A stretch of DNA of 64,000 nucleotides from Pyrus communis (lineage: Eukaryota > Streptophyta > Magnoliopsida > Rosales > Rosaceae), in assembly GCF_963583255.1 (NCBI RefSeq), contig NC_084803.1, positions 2,384,688 through 2,448,687 on the forward strand, written 5' to 3'. Positions 23,049 through 34,625 of this stretch are shown here, in pieces (positions within the stretch are counted from its first letter, which is position 1; every line of letters begins with the position of its first letter). The notes below the pieces were generated by a model, which saw nothing but the letters and a program-made list of their open reading frames with translations, was not told the origin of the DNA and searched no databases. The position numbers and the translations under genes were made by a program.

Positions 23049-23294
23049 TGTCACATCCCAGTTTCGATTTTGCTGTAACATGATATTGTCTGCTTTGGAT
23101 TTCGATCACGTCCTCACGATTTTCCTAGTGGGTTACCCATCTTGGGATTGCTCTCGTCCGAACTTGCTTAAACTTCGGAGTTCTGATGGAATCTGAAGTC
23201 AGTAAGTCTCCAAAAGGTTTTGTGCTATATGGAGGTGGGTATGTACATATAAAGTACATCACTCCCCATCCGTTGGTCGATGTGAGATGTTACA
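23049..23294 (-). mobile_element. Solo Cassandra LTR, minus strand
   Basis: On the minus strand the unit starts TGTAACATCTCACATCGACC and ends GGGATGTGACA. It contains the 5S-like core CCATCAGAACTCCGAAGTTT and AAGATGGGTAACCCACTAGG. The length is 246 bp against 284 bp for the LTRs at 13.9-15.0 kb, so it is a different subfamily. There is no second LTR or interior, so it is solo. Flanks TTTAA (23044-23048) and TTTAG (23295-23299) are a likely 5-bp target duplication with one change. Confidence 0.85.
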
Positions 23295-23299
23295 TTTAG

Positions 23300-25068
23300 A
23301 TATCTCAAGCCTCTTACCACATTCTATAAAACAAGATCATTATATAAACAGACAATACTAAGACAGTATTTATTTATTTTTTACGCTTCCTTGAACTCGA
23401 TTTTGGGATTGTTCCATTTAAAAGTTTACTAGACAAGTTTGAGGTTGACAAGATTTGAGAAGGAATTCCACCATAAATAAGATTAACTTCTGAATGAATT
23501 TGTACAAGATTGGTAGAAAGATTGCCAATTATTTCCAGCTAATTCAAGTTCTTGAAGGTTAGTCATTATTAACTAAACAAGTTACAAACGCGAGAAGAGT
23601 AATTTTTTGAATGATATATATGAATACAATTCTCAAGAATGTATTATGATTACATTTTGTTTTAGTTTGATTTCTTCATAATATATTATTTCTTCTACAA
23701 TTCTCAAGAATCGTTAACTCGATATAGAAATGGATTTTTCAGAGTAATTAATCATTTTCACGTATCAATATACAATGTTCGGATGATTGTTGGAAATTAG
23801 AGCCCTCTAAATATTTTCCTTGGCCCCATAATCTTAGGAACGGCCCTGGCCTAATGTTGGACCACAGTAGAAGTAAACCAAGTTGGGAGCAATGTTTCCG
23901 TCAAGAAGATTGGAAGATTGGTCTCTAGCCTTGTTGCACCTGACCTGACCAATACAAACACGAACACCAGAGGAGAATTCCAGTCCTCTAAAGCATGACG
24001 GGGTTCCGACACAATCCCCGCCCTAAAACAAAGCAACGATGCCTTATCTCTATTGTTTGAGCATTTTCTTTGCCCAAAACCGCGCCCAAAAAAACGATCA
24101 TACAGAGATAATTAAAAAGGAAAACCTTTGAAAACCAATTATGATCATATCAATAATGTTGGAGAGAGCAAAATTAAGAGAGCAGAAGTGGATGTACGGG
24201 ACGGAAGAAAATGCATGCGGCAGCTGCATGAGCTTAACATTAAGATAATGAAAAACTTAATCAAGTCCAATGCTAATAAGTATGCAATAATATGCTGGCA
24301 AATTTTGAATACCCTCTGCCTAACTACGGTTTAAGGAGAGATTTTTCAATGTGCTGGGAGTACTGGTCAACACACTAAGTGTAATAATAGAATATGTTGG
24401 AAACTTAAAAAAATAAATTTCTATCCAATTTTTTTTTTTTTTAACTTGATGTATCAGACTGTATTCTCATGTTGAAGAACCGGATCGATGTACATTGGGC
24501 ACCTGTGATCTTTGACTTTAAATCTTTCCATTTGTTGGGTTTTCTTGTGTTTTGGGCTGTTAGCCCGCCTCTATACCAAAAGGCCATGAAAACTTATGCA
24601 CCAATTAAAGGCCCATCTCTAGTTCATAGGTTGGCAGCAAAACCAAACTTCCGACACATCACCGACACAAATCTGTCCTCACGAATTAAACAGTGTTGGC
24701 ACTATTGGCTTCTTTTCGATCTCTATTACACAACTCATCCTTCCATCGAATTGCACCGAGCTGGCAGTTTCCACCGCCTATCCACGGTTGAGATTGATTT
24801 TTTATCCGCGGACTTAATAATTCACCTATATATATATTTCGCATCCAATCACTCCAGATAACGCTTATAATTTATGTATACTAGTTTCTCAAGTCATGGA
24901 AAAATCGGCTCGTTTGGTGTAAAAAAAGGGGATAAAGTTGAGTCCAAAACAATCCTATTGAGTCGTGAAACTATAGACTAGACTTGCAAAACACAATACA
25001 CTGAAAAATATTGGCCCCAACATATAAAAGTGCAATAGACATCGGCCTTGGTATGCTATAGACTAAAA
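23300..25068. other. Intergenic sequence, no gene seen
   Basis: AT-rich. A 130-codon frame at 24,469-24,861 has no recognisable domain, biased composition or splice context, and I do not call it a gene. Confidence 0.45.
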
Positions 25069-25226
25069 TAAGGAAGTTTTAACAAAAAGTCCACAGTACG
25101 ATTCATTTTAACGAAAAATTACATTTTTATATTAAAAAGTCAAACTTGATACTATTCACTTTACCCTTTATTTTGTTTTTATCGTTAAAACTCAAAGTTT
25201 TCAAGCCCCTTTCATTAGTTTTTCTC
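25069..25226. mobile_element. MITE-like AT-rich repeat
   Basis: The order AAGGAAGTTTTAACAAAAAG, ATTTTTATATTAAAAAGTCA, ATACTATTCACTTTACCCTT and TATCGTTAAAACTCAAAG matches a very common short non-coding repeat of apple-type genomes. Its ends are loosely inverted (AGTTTTAAC.AAAAG against AAAACTAATGAAAG). I recognise it from memory of sequence style, and a repeat-library search would settle it. Confidence 0.5.
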
Positions 25227-26928
25227 TAAAATAATTTGAAGTTTCTTCGGTCCATGCCAAGCCACCAAACGAGAACCATAACATGATAAGATTTTGCAGG
25301 AAGTACTTAAGGGTTTTTGTCAAGCCTCCTCGAGTTAGGTCTCTAATGGTTTGACATTGCGTAACACGATATTATATAACACTAGCATATGGGGACACAT
25401 AAAGTATGAGAAATTTTTGTTTTTGCTTTTGAAATAGAAGAAGAGAGGATGAGAGTGATAGAGAATGTGGAAGTGAAAAGTTTTTTATTTTTATTTTATT
25501 TTAATTAGAGATATGTTAGGATTACATGTTTGTAAGACTTTGAAAAAAAAAAGCAAAATTTGGTTTGTGAAATTAAATTTCTGCCCCATATTTCTTATTC
25601 ATGTTCTGTTTTAATTAGAGGATTAAACCGGTAATTTTATAGGGTTTTGATTGATAATAAATGTTTTATTAATTAGTAGAGATAATAAATTTTTTTTTAA
25701 CCATTGAATTAAATAAATTAAAGAAAATTTAAAAGAAGAATAAACAATTAGTGCAGAATCTGCAGATGATGCTAAATCTTGGATTCATTGATCTGTCCTA
25801 CTCATCTTTTTGCTATTTCCAGATTCAACCCATAATTTCAGGCACTAAACTGCTAAAGTGGTATAACGCAATGGCTTCACGTCACATCATACATAAGTTG
25901 ACATAAAAATTGCAAAACGACATGTCGTTGTGTTGACGTAAAAGGAAAGGAAGGGAAAGCTGGTGAAAGGGATCCATAGCAAATTGGCAAATTCATAAAG
26001 GTAAAGGATCTAGTCAAGATGAAATTTAATAATATTCAAGGGCCAAATGTGCACATATTGGTATATTTATTTTATTAATCGTAATATATAAAGGTTGTTT
26101 AGCCATTTATATGTATAAAATAATAAATAATTTGTCACAATGATATTATCAGTTATTAAAATTGTTAATTTTTTATATGTACATTAGCATTTGCCTACAC
26201 ATTTTATGTGTATGAACATATTTTTTAGAAAATGAGAAGGATAAAGGGAGAGAGAGAACGTTGGGGGAGTGAGAGGTTTTTGTTTTTGGTTTTTTTTTTT
26301 TTTGTTTTTTTTTTAAATATTGAATGTATTTTAACATTACTGTGAGATAATGCTTTAATAAAAAACAGTAAAATTTGGACATGTGACATTACATTATTGC
26401 CAATCAATTTTTTTTTTTTTTTATGTGATAGAAGGCTAACTATCTTTCCACCATCTTTTAGTTGACAAAATTTTTTTTATTAATTAATAATAAAAATATA
26501 TAAATTTTATTACAAACGATATTTTACTACTTGTTTGCCCAAAAAGAAGAAGGATATTTTGCTACTTTAAACAAGTACATACTGAGTTAAAGAAGAGAAT
26601 TTCATGATTCATGACTTGATCTTTCCTTTATGTACAAGGGACTGACGTGGCGCAATCAAGACACACGACTCAGAAGCATCACACCGCACCAGATCTCACC
26701 GGAGATAAAACAGTGAGTCCACCCCTCCTTCCAGTTTCCTTCTCTGTCCCCTTTATAATATTTTATTTTCCTTCGACTCTAATTTTGTTATTTTTTTAGT
26801 TATAATTATTTCTACGCAACAGACAAATACGAATCCAACTATTAAACAGCAACCAAGAGACGGACTCCTCGTCCTCCAGATCTGCACACCCCCTCCTCTG
26901 CTCTCTCTCTCTCCCTCAGTCGGAGGCC
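25227..26928. other. Intergenic sequence and TMN promoter
   Basis: AT-rich with several T-runs and no gene up to about 26,600. The last 300 bp form the promoter and leader of the TMN gene: a weak TATA-like TTTATAATAT near 26,751 and a CT-rich leader just before the ATG. Confidence 0.5.
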
Positions 26929-29900
26929 ATGGCGTCTCGTAGATCCCCGGCAGTCCTGGCGATCTCTGCGATCTTCCTACTTCTCGTCCATGGCGCCCAC
27001 TCCTTCTACCTCCCCGGCGTCGCTCCGGAGGACTTCATCAAGGTCAGCTCTCAATCGCCGACAAACCCAACCCTTAATTTAATTTAATTTAATTCGATTT
27101 TTTTTTGTTGTTGTACAAATTGGATGTCTTTGTGTATGAAATGAGTGATCTGTGTGTTCACCATTCAGATCTGCGGCCTAGTGTTAGGTTTCGTCTGTTT
27201 GGTTGCTCAGAAAATGGAGGAAAATTGAAGGATTGGAGAATAGGTTATCGTGAATTCGATTGGTTTTCTATTGAAATGATGGTCGAATTAAGTTTAGTTG
27301 ACCTTTAGCATAGTTCAAATCCTGAGATTTGTAGGTTTTGGTATGTGTTCTTTTGCTCTGCATATTTCTTCGATTTGCTTAGGCTGTGTTTTATTAATAC
27401 TTTTAATGCTTAGAGTAATGTAATATAGTAATTCGCGGCCCATCAGATCTCGGTTGGTCCGATATCGATCTGTATGTGCCCTAAGCAAGTACTCTAAGAA
27501 GACCGTCGTATAGGTCTCACTGGATTACAAATGCTGTTTATGGTTTGAATATTTCGAAATTTAGATTCGAAATTTCGAGTTTGTTTTACATCACTTGGCT
27601 GACAAGCAAATTACTTTGCCTCGGGGAATGTTTGTGTTAATTTCGTTCTCTTGGATCTTTGAATGCAGGGAGATGTTTTGAAAGTTAAAGTGAATAAATT
27701 GACATCCACAAAGACTCAGCTTCCTTACTCATTTTACTCTCTCCCTTACTGTAAACCTGAGAAGATTGTGGACAGTGCAGAGAATCTTGGGGAAGTGCTT
27801 CGTGGTGACCGAATTGAGAACTCCCCCTATGTGGTTAGTGTTATTGCACTCGTATAAATCCAAGGCTTACTTGTTTCTCCTATGTTCATTAACTTACAAT
27901 GGGAATTTTTGCAGTTTAAAATGCGGGAGGCTCAGATGTGCAACATTCTTTGCCGGTTGACACCTGATGCCAAAATTGTGAAGCGGTTTAAGGAGAAGAT
28001 AGATGACGAGTATCGAGTGAACATGTATTTTTCTGACCCTTTAAATGATTTATTCTATTAGATTAGATAAGAGGGACTGCAATGAAGTCGCATCTCTTAT
28101 TAAAACTGTTTTCTTTATGACAGGATCCTTGATAATCTACCACTAGTCGTTCCCATTCAAAGGCCAGATCAAGAAGCTCCTACTGTTTATCAGCTTGGAT
28201 TCCATGTTGGGCTCAAAGGCCATTATGCTGGGGTACGTCCATGGTTGGTGGCACCAAATAACTTTCTTGTTCGGGGGATTATGTTTTTCTCTTTCTTACA
28301 CTATGTGATTGTGCGCAGAGCAAAGAAGAGAAGTACTTCATCCACAACCATCTGGCATTTACTGTGAAATACCATAGAGATTCGCAAACTGAAACAGCAA
28401 GAATAGTGGGATTTGAGGTTAAACCGTTCAGGTCAGTTTTTTCAGGCGTTCCTTTTCTCCTGAATGAGTCCTTGCTGAATCTTCTTTCTAAGGTGTCAGT
28501 TGGTAATATGGTTTGTTTGACTGTTGAATGTCCAGTGTTAAACATGAATACGAAGGGAAATGGAATGGTGCACAGACTCGTTTAACTACCTGTGACCCCC
28601 ATTCGAAACACACTGTTGTTAATTCTAACTCTCCTCAAGAGGTTGCCGAGAAGCAAGAAATCATTTTTACCTATGATGTTGAATTCCAGGTGAGCTCTGT
28701 AATTTAAAATTTACTTAGTATTTCTACATTGGAGACTTATAACTCATAATTTACTGTCTACTGTCTACTTATTATAACATCATATTTGTGTCATGAACTA
28801 ATATCGGAAGTTCATTGAACTAATGTTTCTGATGTAAATGGTGTTGAACATACATTGTCATTTCTGAGGAACTAGTCATCTCATGGGATACTTCTTTTCA
28901 TGTTTACTTGTTTAGGAGAGTGATGTGAAGTGGGCTTCTAGATGGGATGCTTATCTACTGATGAGTGACGACCAAATCCATTGGTTTTCAATTGTCAACT
29001 CATTGATGATTGTCCTCTTCCTTTCGGGTATGGTAGCGATGATTATGCTAAGAACACTCTACCGTGATATCTCCAAGTATAATGAACTTGAGACCCAGGA
29101 AGAAGCACAAGAAGAGACAGGATGGAAACTTGTCCACGGGGATGTTTTCAGGGCTCCAAATAACTCTGAATTGCTGTGTGTATATGTTGGAACTGGTGTT
29201 CAGTTCTTTGGAATGATACTGGTGACAATGATCTTTGCTGTCCTTGGTTTCCTCTCCCCATCGAACCGGGGTGGTCTTATGACGGCAATGCTCTTGCTTT
29301 TTGTATTCATGGGAATTTTCGCCGGTTATGCCTCTGCTCGCTTATACAAGATGTTTAAAGGTACAGAATGGAAGAAAATTGCTTTCAGGACTGCGGTCAT
29401 GTTCCCAGCAACTGTCTCTGCCATTTTCATTGTCTTGAACACTCTAATTTGGGGCCAGAAATCATCTGGAGCTGTGCCATTCGGCACAATGTTTGCCCTG
29501 GTCTTTTTATGGTTCGGAATCTCAGTCCCACTCGTATTTGTGGGAGGCTATGTTGGATTCAGGAAGCCAGCACTTGAGGATCCAGTGAAGACAAATAAAA
29601 TCCCAAGACAGATCCCAGAACAAGCCTGGTACATGAAACCAATTTTCTCGATTCTAATTGGAGGGATCCTCCCATTCGGAGCAGTTTTCATCGAACTATT
29701 CTTCATCCTGACTTCGATCTGGCTGAACCAGTTCTACTACATCTTCGGTTTCCTCTTCTTGGTCTTCATCATCCTCATCATCACATGCGCTGAGATCACC
29801 ATCGTCCTCTGCTACTTCCAGTTGTGCAGCGAAGATTACTTGTGGTGGTGGAGATCATACCTCACATCGGGCTCATCGGCTCTGTACCTCTTCCTCTACG

Positions 29901-30073
29901 CCACATTCTACTTCTTCACAAAGCTCGAAATCTCAAAGCTGGTGTCGGCCCTCTTATACTTTGGATACATGCTTATTGCATCTTATGCATTCTTTGTTGT
30001 CACCGGAACCATTGGCTTCTACGCCTGCTTTTGGTTCACGAGGCTCATCTACTCATCGGTGAAGATCGACTAG
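26929..30073 (+). CDS. TMN: Transmembrane nine (TM9SF/nonaspanin) family protein
   Basis: Seven exons (26929-27042, 27669-27833, 27915-28024, 28124-28232, 28319-28431, 28536-28689, 28916-30073) give 640 aa in one frame, the usual size of this family. Residues 1-25 are a signal peptide ending near [15 protein letters not shown], a typical EMP70 start. The lumenal half contains [13 protein letters not shown] and [15 protein letters not shown]. The last exon holds nine membrane segments, starting at [20 protein letters not shown], with the conserved [21 protein letters not shown] and [13 protein letters not shown] blocks. The C-terminus ends SSVKID, a KxD/E-type COPI/Golgi retention signal. Nonaspanins act in Golgi/endosome trafficking and cargo sorting. 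Closest in style to Arabidopsis TMN7/TMN8-like members. No defects seen. Confidence 0.95.
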
Positions 30074-31054
30074 ACAAATAAACTCAAAACCGGGGCTCGG
30101 CAAGGTGTGATATCCCCTCTTCCTCTCCCCTCCTCCCCAGAAGATGCAAACAGATGGTAATATCTCTTCAAGTAGTGTAAGATTTTGCAATTAACTTTGG
30201 ATTATTGTGCTTTCGAAAATGTATCCTATTTGTGCTCAATTTTGAACCATGACAAAAAGCCGACAAGGTCATATTTTCTTATATTTCTATTTGTTTATTT
30301 TTCAAGACTACTTCTACACTGCCATTTTCATGGTTTTACTTACATTTGCAATCGTCTGTTGGATGGGAGTGCACTCCACACAAATCCTTTTTGACCTTCT
30401 GCACGCCGCCGTCTGTTTGAATGAATTGAAGAGGACAATAATTAACAGTGTATGTGTGGAAGGCGGTAAAAGGCAATTCACTGTCTCTGCCACTGTTAAA
30501 CGGACGGTCCTATGACGGAGAGCTAACTTTTATAAGATGGACCCAAAAATTTTGTCGTTGGATGGGGATATCATGGCTGTCCCCGACAGATATGCGATAA
30601 CAACGCTGCAGTTCTCACGTTGTTGGTGTCACATTTGAGCAGAGATCAAGTCGCATACAACATTCGAACTAGATCGGACTTCTTTCTTAAATTGTCATAA
30701 ATAGAAATTCCTCCATTTTCTTCAGTTATCTGTTACGGTAAAATTACGTCAACATTTTGTGTTAACTTCTTTATATTAAAAGACAGAAAAGTGCGACTTC
30801 TTTATAGAGAGGCTCAGAAAAGTGTGAGAAGAGAAGTAACGGGAGGAAATTTGAAGGGTAGAAAATCCTAATTAAACTGGTACAATTAAGAACCGACCGG
30901 GCGCGGATGAACACAACTATTATTCAAAACAAAAATGCGATTTCATTTTGTTAAAATTACTGCTACAATTAAGAACCGCGCGCCGCATCTTCGAATGTCA
31001 AAAAGCATGAAGGTAAAAATACAAAATACACAGTTCTGAGGAGGACCTGAGGCG
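30074..31054. other. 3' region of TMN gene and convergent intergenic sequence
   Basis: This holds the TMN 3' UTR and, to the right, the 3' UTR of the minus-strand small membrane protein. A frame at 30,249-30,515 is hydrophobic but has no family resemblance and probably lies in UTR/intergenic sequence. Confidence 0.5.
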
Positions 31055-31357
31055 CTACTTCCTTGGGCTAGTGTCCTCCGGGGTGGCAACATTGGCGGAG
31101 ACCTTGGCAACATCTCCGGCGGTGGCTTCGGGCTTTTTGAGGGTGTACAGGGTGAAGTAGCCGATGGCGCCGACGATGAGGAAGCCGGTAACTGCCATGG
31201 TGATAGGGCCAAAGGGGAGACCGCGTCGCTGGTGAAGAACACCGCCGGGGTTATGACCGGGAGGCCTCTGTGCTCCCTCCAGTCCAGCTCTCTTCACTTC
31301 CTCCGAACTCATTTTCGTCGTCTCTGCCGTTTTCCTCCAATCTTCATCCCCCGCCAT
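31055..31357 (-). CDS. Small plant single-pass membrane protein (100 aa)
   Basis: Single exon. The N-terminal half is hydrophilic (MAGDEDWRKTAETTKMSSEE, then a Pro/Gly-rich HNPGG stretch and the basic QRRG). One membrane segment follows from about residue 48 (FGPITMAVTGFLIVGAIGYF, then TLYTLKKPEA) and a short Thr/Pro tail. A TATA-like minus-strand TTTATACAAAA lies at about 31,390-31,400. I do not know a function. It resembles short uncharacterised plant membrane proteins. The gene at 32,196-32,384 is a diverged relative with the same RRG-membrane-KKP/KTKPE architecture. Confidence 0.75.
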   Translation of the reverse strand: MAGDEDWRKTAETTKMSSEEVKRAGLEGAQRPPGHNPGGVLHQRRGLPFGPITMAVTGFLIVGAIGYFTLYTLKKPEATAGDVAKVSANVATPEDTSPRK

Positions 31358-31550
31358 CTCTCTCTCTGCCTTGGTTGTGTTAATGCTATTTTGTATAAAT
31401 CAGTTGAAACCGTGACTCCAAACATTTGAAGAAGAGGAACTGGACTTCTTGACACGTTTAGAGCGCATGCTCCGTCACTTGACACGTAGACACGTAGTGC
31501 GTTCGTGTAACCCTAGCTATTACGACAACTCAACTAGTGCATGTTGCTTG

Positions 31551-31710
31551 GGTGAAATTTTTTATTGTAACGGAAACACAAGTGCTACATCACGTGATGT
31601 AAATGGTGAAAATTTTATTTTTTAAGTTATTAAATTTTTAACACACATAACAGCATTTGTATAATGATACGTGGTGTACTAACTCGTATGCCGGTTACAC
31701 TCTCGTTGCT
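31551..31710. mobile_element. MITE copy A
   Basis: The left part GTAACGGAAACACAAGTGCT, then ACATCACGTG, is mirrored by the right part CACGTGGTGTACTAACTCGT with GGTTACAC. The middle TTTTTTAAGTTATTAA.TTTT and AACACACATA matches the middle of the element at 32,553-32,721. The two are therefore copies of one short non-coding inverted-repeat element. End positions are approximate. Confidence 0.6.
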
Positions 31711-32195
31711 TGTACACAACTAAAATCATTATTTTATTTATTTATTAGTATTATATTTCAGCTTTAATGCTATTTCTTGAGTGAAAATAAAATTAGGTTT
31801 TGAAGTGTTTTCAAAATTTTCAGAAACCTGTTGGGTCAATTTTGAACCAGAATTCTTTCCAAGAGATTATTCCTATTTGTTTATTTTTCAAGAGTTCTCC
31901 ATAGAAATTGTTAGAGGTAAGCTGAAAGAGTTCTCACATTCGAATTTCATCAATTGTCAAATTGAATTAGGCTAAAGAGGTCTTAAAGTCAAATTTCATC
32001 GACTAATTTGTTAAATTAGATTCGACAGAAAGAAGTTTCATGTTCGAATTTCCGCATCTTAAAGAAAATAGAATACAATTAACATTCTCATATATCTTTC
32101 CAAAATGCACTCAAGTTACCACGCGGTTTTTAATGAGCAATTTTAACTAATAAATCGCCTTATTATGTAATCTATAACATATAATTTAGACAAAC

Positions 32196-32384
32196 TCAAT
32201 ATATAAAGAGGTCTGCAACCCTTCGAGGATAGACCTCGGGCTTTGTCTTCACATAAAGGGCATAGTAGCCAAGGACACCGGCGATAACAGCGGCAGTGAC
32301 GGCCATGGTGGTGGTGCTCATGCCAAGGAAAAAGCCCCTCCTCGCAGCCTCGGGAGGAGGTGACCTCTTTGGTGCGTCTGCCAT
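32196..32384 (-). CDS. Small single-pass membrane protein (62 aa), paralogue of the 31,055 gene
   Basis: I start at the ATG at 32384 (MADAPKRSPPPEAARRGFFL). An in-frame ATG five codons upstream also exists. One membrane segment (TTTMAVTAAVIAGVLGYYAL) is followed by YVKTKPEVYPRR and a short tail that ends earlier than in the neighbour. RRG, TMAVT, GYF/GYY and KKPE/KTKPE line up with the 31,055 gene, so the two look like an old tandem duplication on the same strand. A TATA-like AATATAAGATA occurs on the minus strand near 32,440. The function is unknown. Confidence 0.65.
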   Translation of the reverse strand: MADAPKRSPPPEAARRGFFLGMSTTTMAVTAAVIAGVLGYYALYVKTKPEVYPRRVADLFIY

Positions 32385-32552
32385 TTCTTTTCTCTCCAAT
32401 CTCCAATTCTTGTTCCAGTCTCCCTCTCTCTCTGTATATCTTATATTTCTGTTTGGGGTCTGAGACGGTGAAACCTATCCTTTGTTTCTGCATGCAATAT
32501 TGCATAGGAGAGGCTTTGTCGACACGTTTTAAGTTGCATGGCACCAAGTGCA

Positions 32553-32721
32553 GGATTTTTTTTCCTAGTGATCGAAACACGAATGATACACCATGTATTT
32601 TTATACAAGTGGTGGGAAATTGTATTTTTTAAGTTATTAACTTTTTAACACACATATCCCACAATTTATATAATGATACGTGGTGTATCACTTCGTGTTC
32701 CCGTCACATTGAAAAATTTAT
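32553..32721. mobile_element. MITE copy B
   Basis: The left terminus GGATTTTTTTTCCTAGTGAT, continuing CGAAACACGAATGATACACC, is mirrored by the right terminus, whose complement reads GGATAAATTTTTCAATGTGA, then CGGGAACACGAAGTGATACACC. Terminal inverted repeats are about 42 bp. Flanks AAGTGCA and AAATGCA may be a 7-bp target duplication with one change. Confidence 0.7.
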
Positions 32722-33546
32722 CCAAATGCACGCCTCCGTCACTTGACACGTATACGGTTTGTGTAAGGTTTTAGGTATATACGATTTCAAAACTACAGGT
32801 TGCAATGTAAAAAAAATATAAAAATTAAAACCTAACTAATCATGAAACTAGTTCATGTGAAAAAAAAAAAAAAAAAAAAAAAAAATCCCCCTTGTCTCCA
32901 AACTTTGGTATGACTCTAAACCTTGATGAAATCTCTATTGCGAACCTAAACCCTAATTTTATGTGCCGATAACATTTAATCCATATTCATTGATTTTTCT
33001 ACAAATTCATCAAATCACTTGATATGGCTTGAATATGACTCACTCTATATTGCTTGCATGTGAACCAAATTAAAATACAATTATGACGAAAATATCATTA
33101 AATAGTATTTTCAGATGACTATTTATCATCGTAGTTTTCAAATTTCATATATAGAAATTTATGATTAACTCACAAGCGTCCCGACATGCAAAAAATAATA
33201 ACTTTCCTTAAGAAAATTAATAAAATCGAGCAAATATTGCATTCACCGAAGTACAAGTACAAGTCTGCAAGTAATTGAATATTTTTTTGCACGAAGCAAG
33301 TAATTGAATTAGATTAGCTCCGGAAAGTAGTACCGTACCCCACCTCCTAAAACGACGACGTTTTGAAGCGTTTCGAATCCAGCCAGTGTGCACTGACAGG
33401 GCCCAAGCCCTGCAACAAGGTGTTGTAGTCTTTCCATGCTTTTGTGACCGTTGCAAGAAACGTTTTCTGCTCCGCCCTAAACGTTTTCTTTACCGTTGCT
33501 TTAACGTTTTCCCTAACCCCACAACGGCTACTTTTTCTCCCCAGAC
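32722..33546. other. Intergenic sequence with an A-run
   Basis: An A-run of about 26 bp ends near 32,885. The stretch from 33,330 to 33,546 is the promoter of the phytocyanin gene. A frame on the + strand at 33,386-33,658 is upstream of that start and is not a gene. Confidence 0.5.
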
Positions 33547-33554
33547 TATATATA
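33547..33554 (+). promoter_or_regulatory. TATA box of the phytocyanin gene
   Basis: TATATATA within GACTATATATACATCAC lies 104 bp before the ATG and is followed by a CT-rich leader (CTCTCTCTCCCTCTCACACA), a normal plant core-promoter layout. Confidence 0.7.
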
Positions 33555-33657
33555 CATCACAGCTGAGACCCCATAGCCACGACTCCAATTCTCTCTCTCC
33601 CTCTCACACACTCAAATTCTTCAAAATCCGACAACACACTTGCAGACACACTCTCTA

Positions 33658-34311
33658 ATGGCTGGCTTTTCATCCTCGAAAGCTCTGTCATACTCCTCTC
33701 TTCTCGTGGTCTTTCTCCTCTTCAGCTTCTCCGAAGCCAGAGAGTTCAACATCGGCGGCAAGAATGGCTCATGGGCAGTCCCCTCCTCCGAATCCCAATC
33801 CCTCAACAAATGGGCTGAAAGCACCCGCTTTCGCGTCGGCGACACTCTCGGTAAAATCCCCAGTCCAATTCCCATCTGGAATTTTCCTTTTTTTAAGTTT
33901 TCCTTTGCACATTGCTAATTTTTTTTTTTTATTTTTTTGTTTTCTGTAAATTTGTTTTCAGTGTGGAAGTATGACAGCGCCAAAGACTCAGTGTTGCGAG
34001 TGACGAAAGAAGAATACACAAACTGCAATGCATCGAACCCTATTGAGCAGTACAAGGACAACGAGACCAAGCTCCACCTCGACCAGCCGGGGCCTTACTA
34101 CTTCATCAGCGGAACCAAGGGACACTGCGAGAAAGGGCAGAAGCTGGTCGTGGTTGTTATGACTCCAAGGAAGCACCTCGGTATCTCTCCCGCTCCTTCT
34201 CCGGCTGGGGAGGTTGACGGTCCAGCTGTTGCTCCTACCAGCGGTGCTACAACCTTGCAGGGTGGTGTTCTGACTCTGGTGGCATTGGGAGTTTTTGCTG
34301 TATGGTTTTAG
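33658..34311 (+). CDS. Early nodulin-like (phytocyanin) GPI-anchored protein
   Basis: Two exons (33658-33850, 33962-34311) give 180 aa. There is a signal peptide (MAGFSSSKALSYSSLLVVFL ending SEA). The plastocyanin-like domain runs from REFNIGGKNGSWAVP through RVGDTLVWKYD, EEYTNC and PYYFISGTKGHCEKGQKL. A Pro/Ser/Ala spacer (SPAPSPAGEVDG) and a hydrophobic tail (GVLTLVALGVFAVWF) follow, as for GPI attachment. The disulphide cysteines are present, but the first copper His position has Asp (KDSVLRV) and the Met/Gln position has Gln. Early-nodulin-like members are known for losing copper ligands, so redox activity is unlikely. Such proteins sit on the outer plasma membrane and act in cell-wall, transport or reproductive processes. 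Use the ATG at 33658. There is a clear TATA box upstream. Confidence 0.92.
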
Positions 34312-34625
34312 AGGAAAGAGGGTGGGGGTATAATTATTTGTTTAATTCTTTATTTTTTTTTCAGAGAGGGGTCTGAGATATTATGTAATTCTATTTCGAA
34401 TATCGTAATATCAAAGATATCATTTTATACATATAAGCCTCAACAATTTTTATCAAAACCCCCCAGGAGTTCAAGCGACGGAAACAAAAACTTGAAACTG
34501 AAACTTGACCTCATTGAAAATTTTGAATCAACGATTTTTCCTTGAAACTAAGAGGTACGAAGAAAAAAGTTCAACATTACGACGAAACAGGACAGTTAAA
34601 AATGTCATAGAGATGCACCGGCAAA
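34312..34625. other. Convergent 3' UTR region
   Basis: Contains the 3' UTRs of the phytocyanin gene and the minus-strand YbaB gene. No other feature is seen. Confidence 0.6.

Noticed and set aside
24469..24861. 130-codon open frame on the + strand
   Set aside because: No domain, no splice or promoter context, and composition like the surrounding non-coding DNA.
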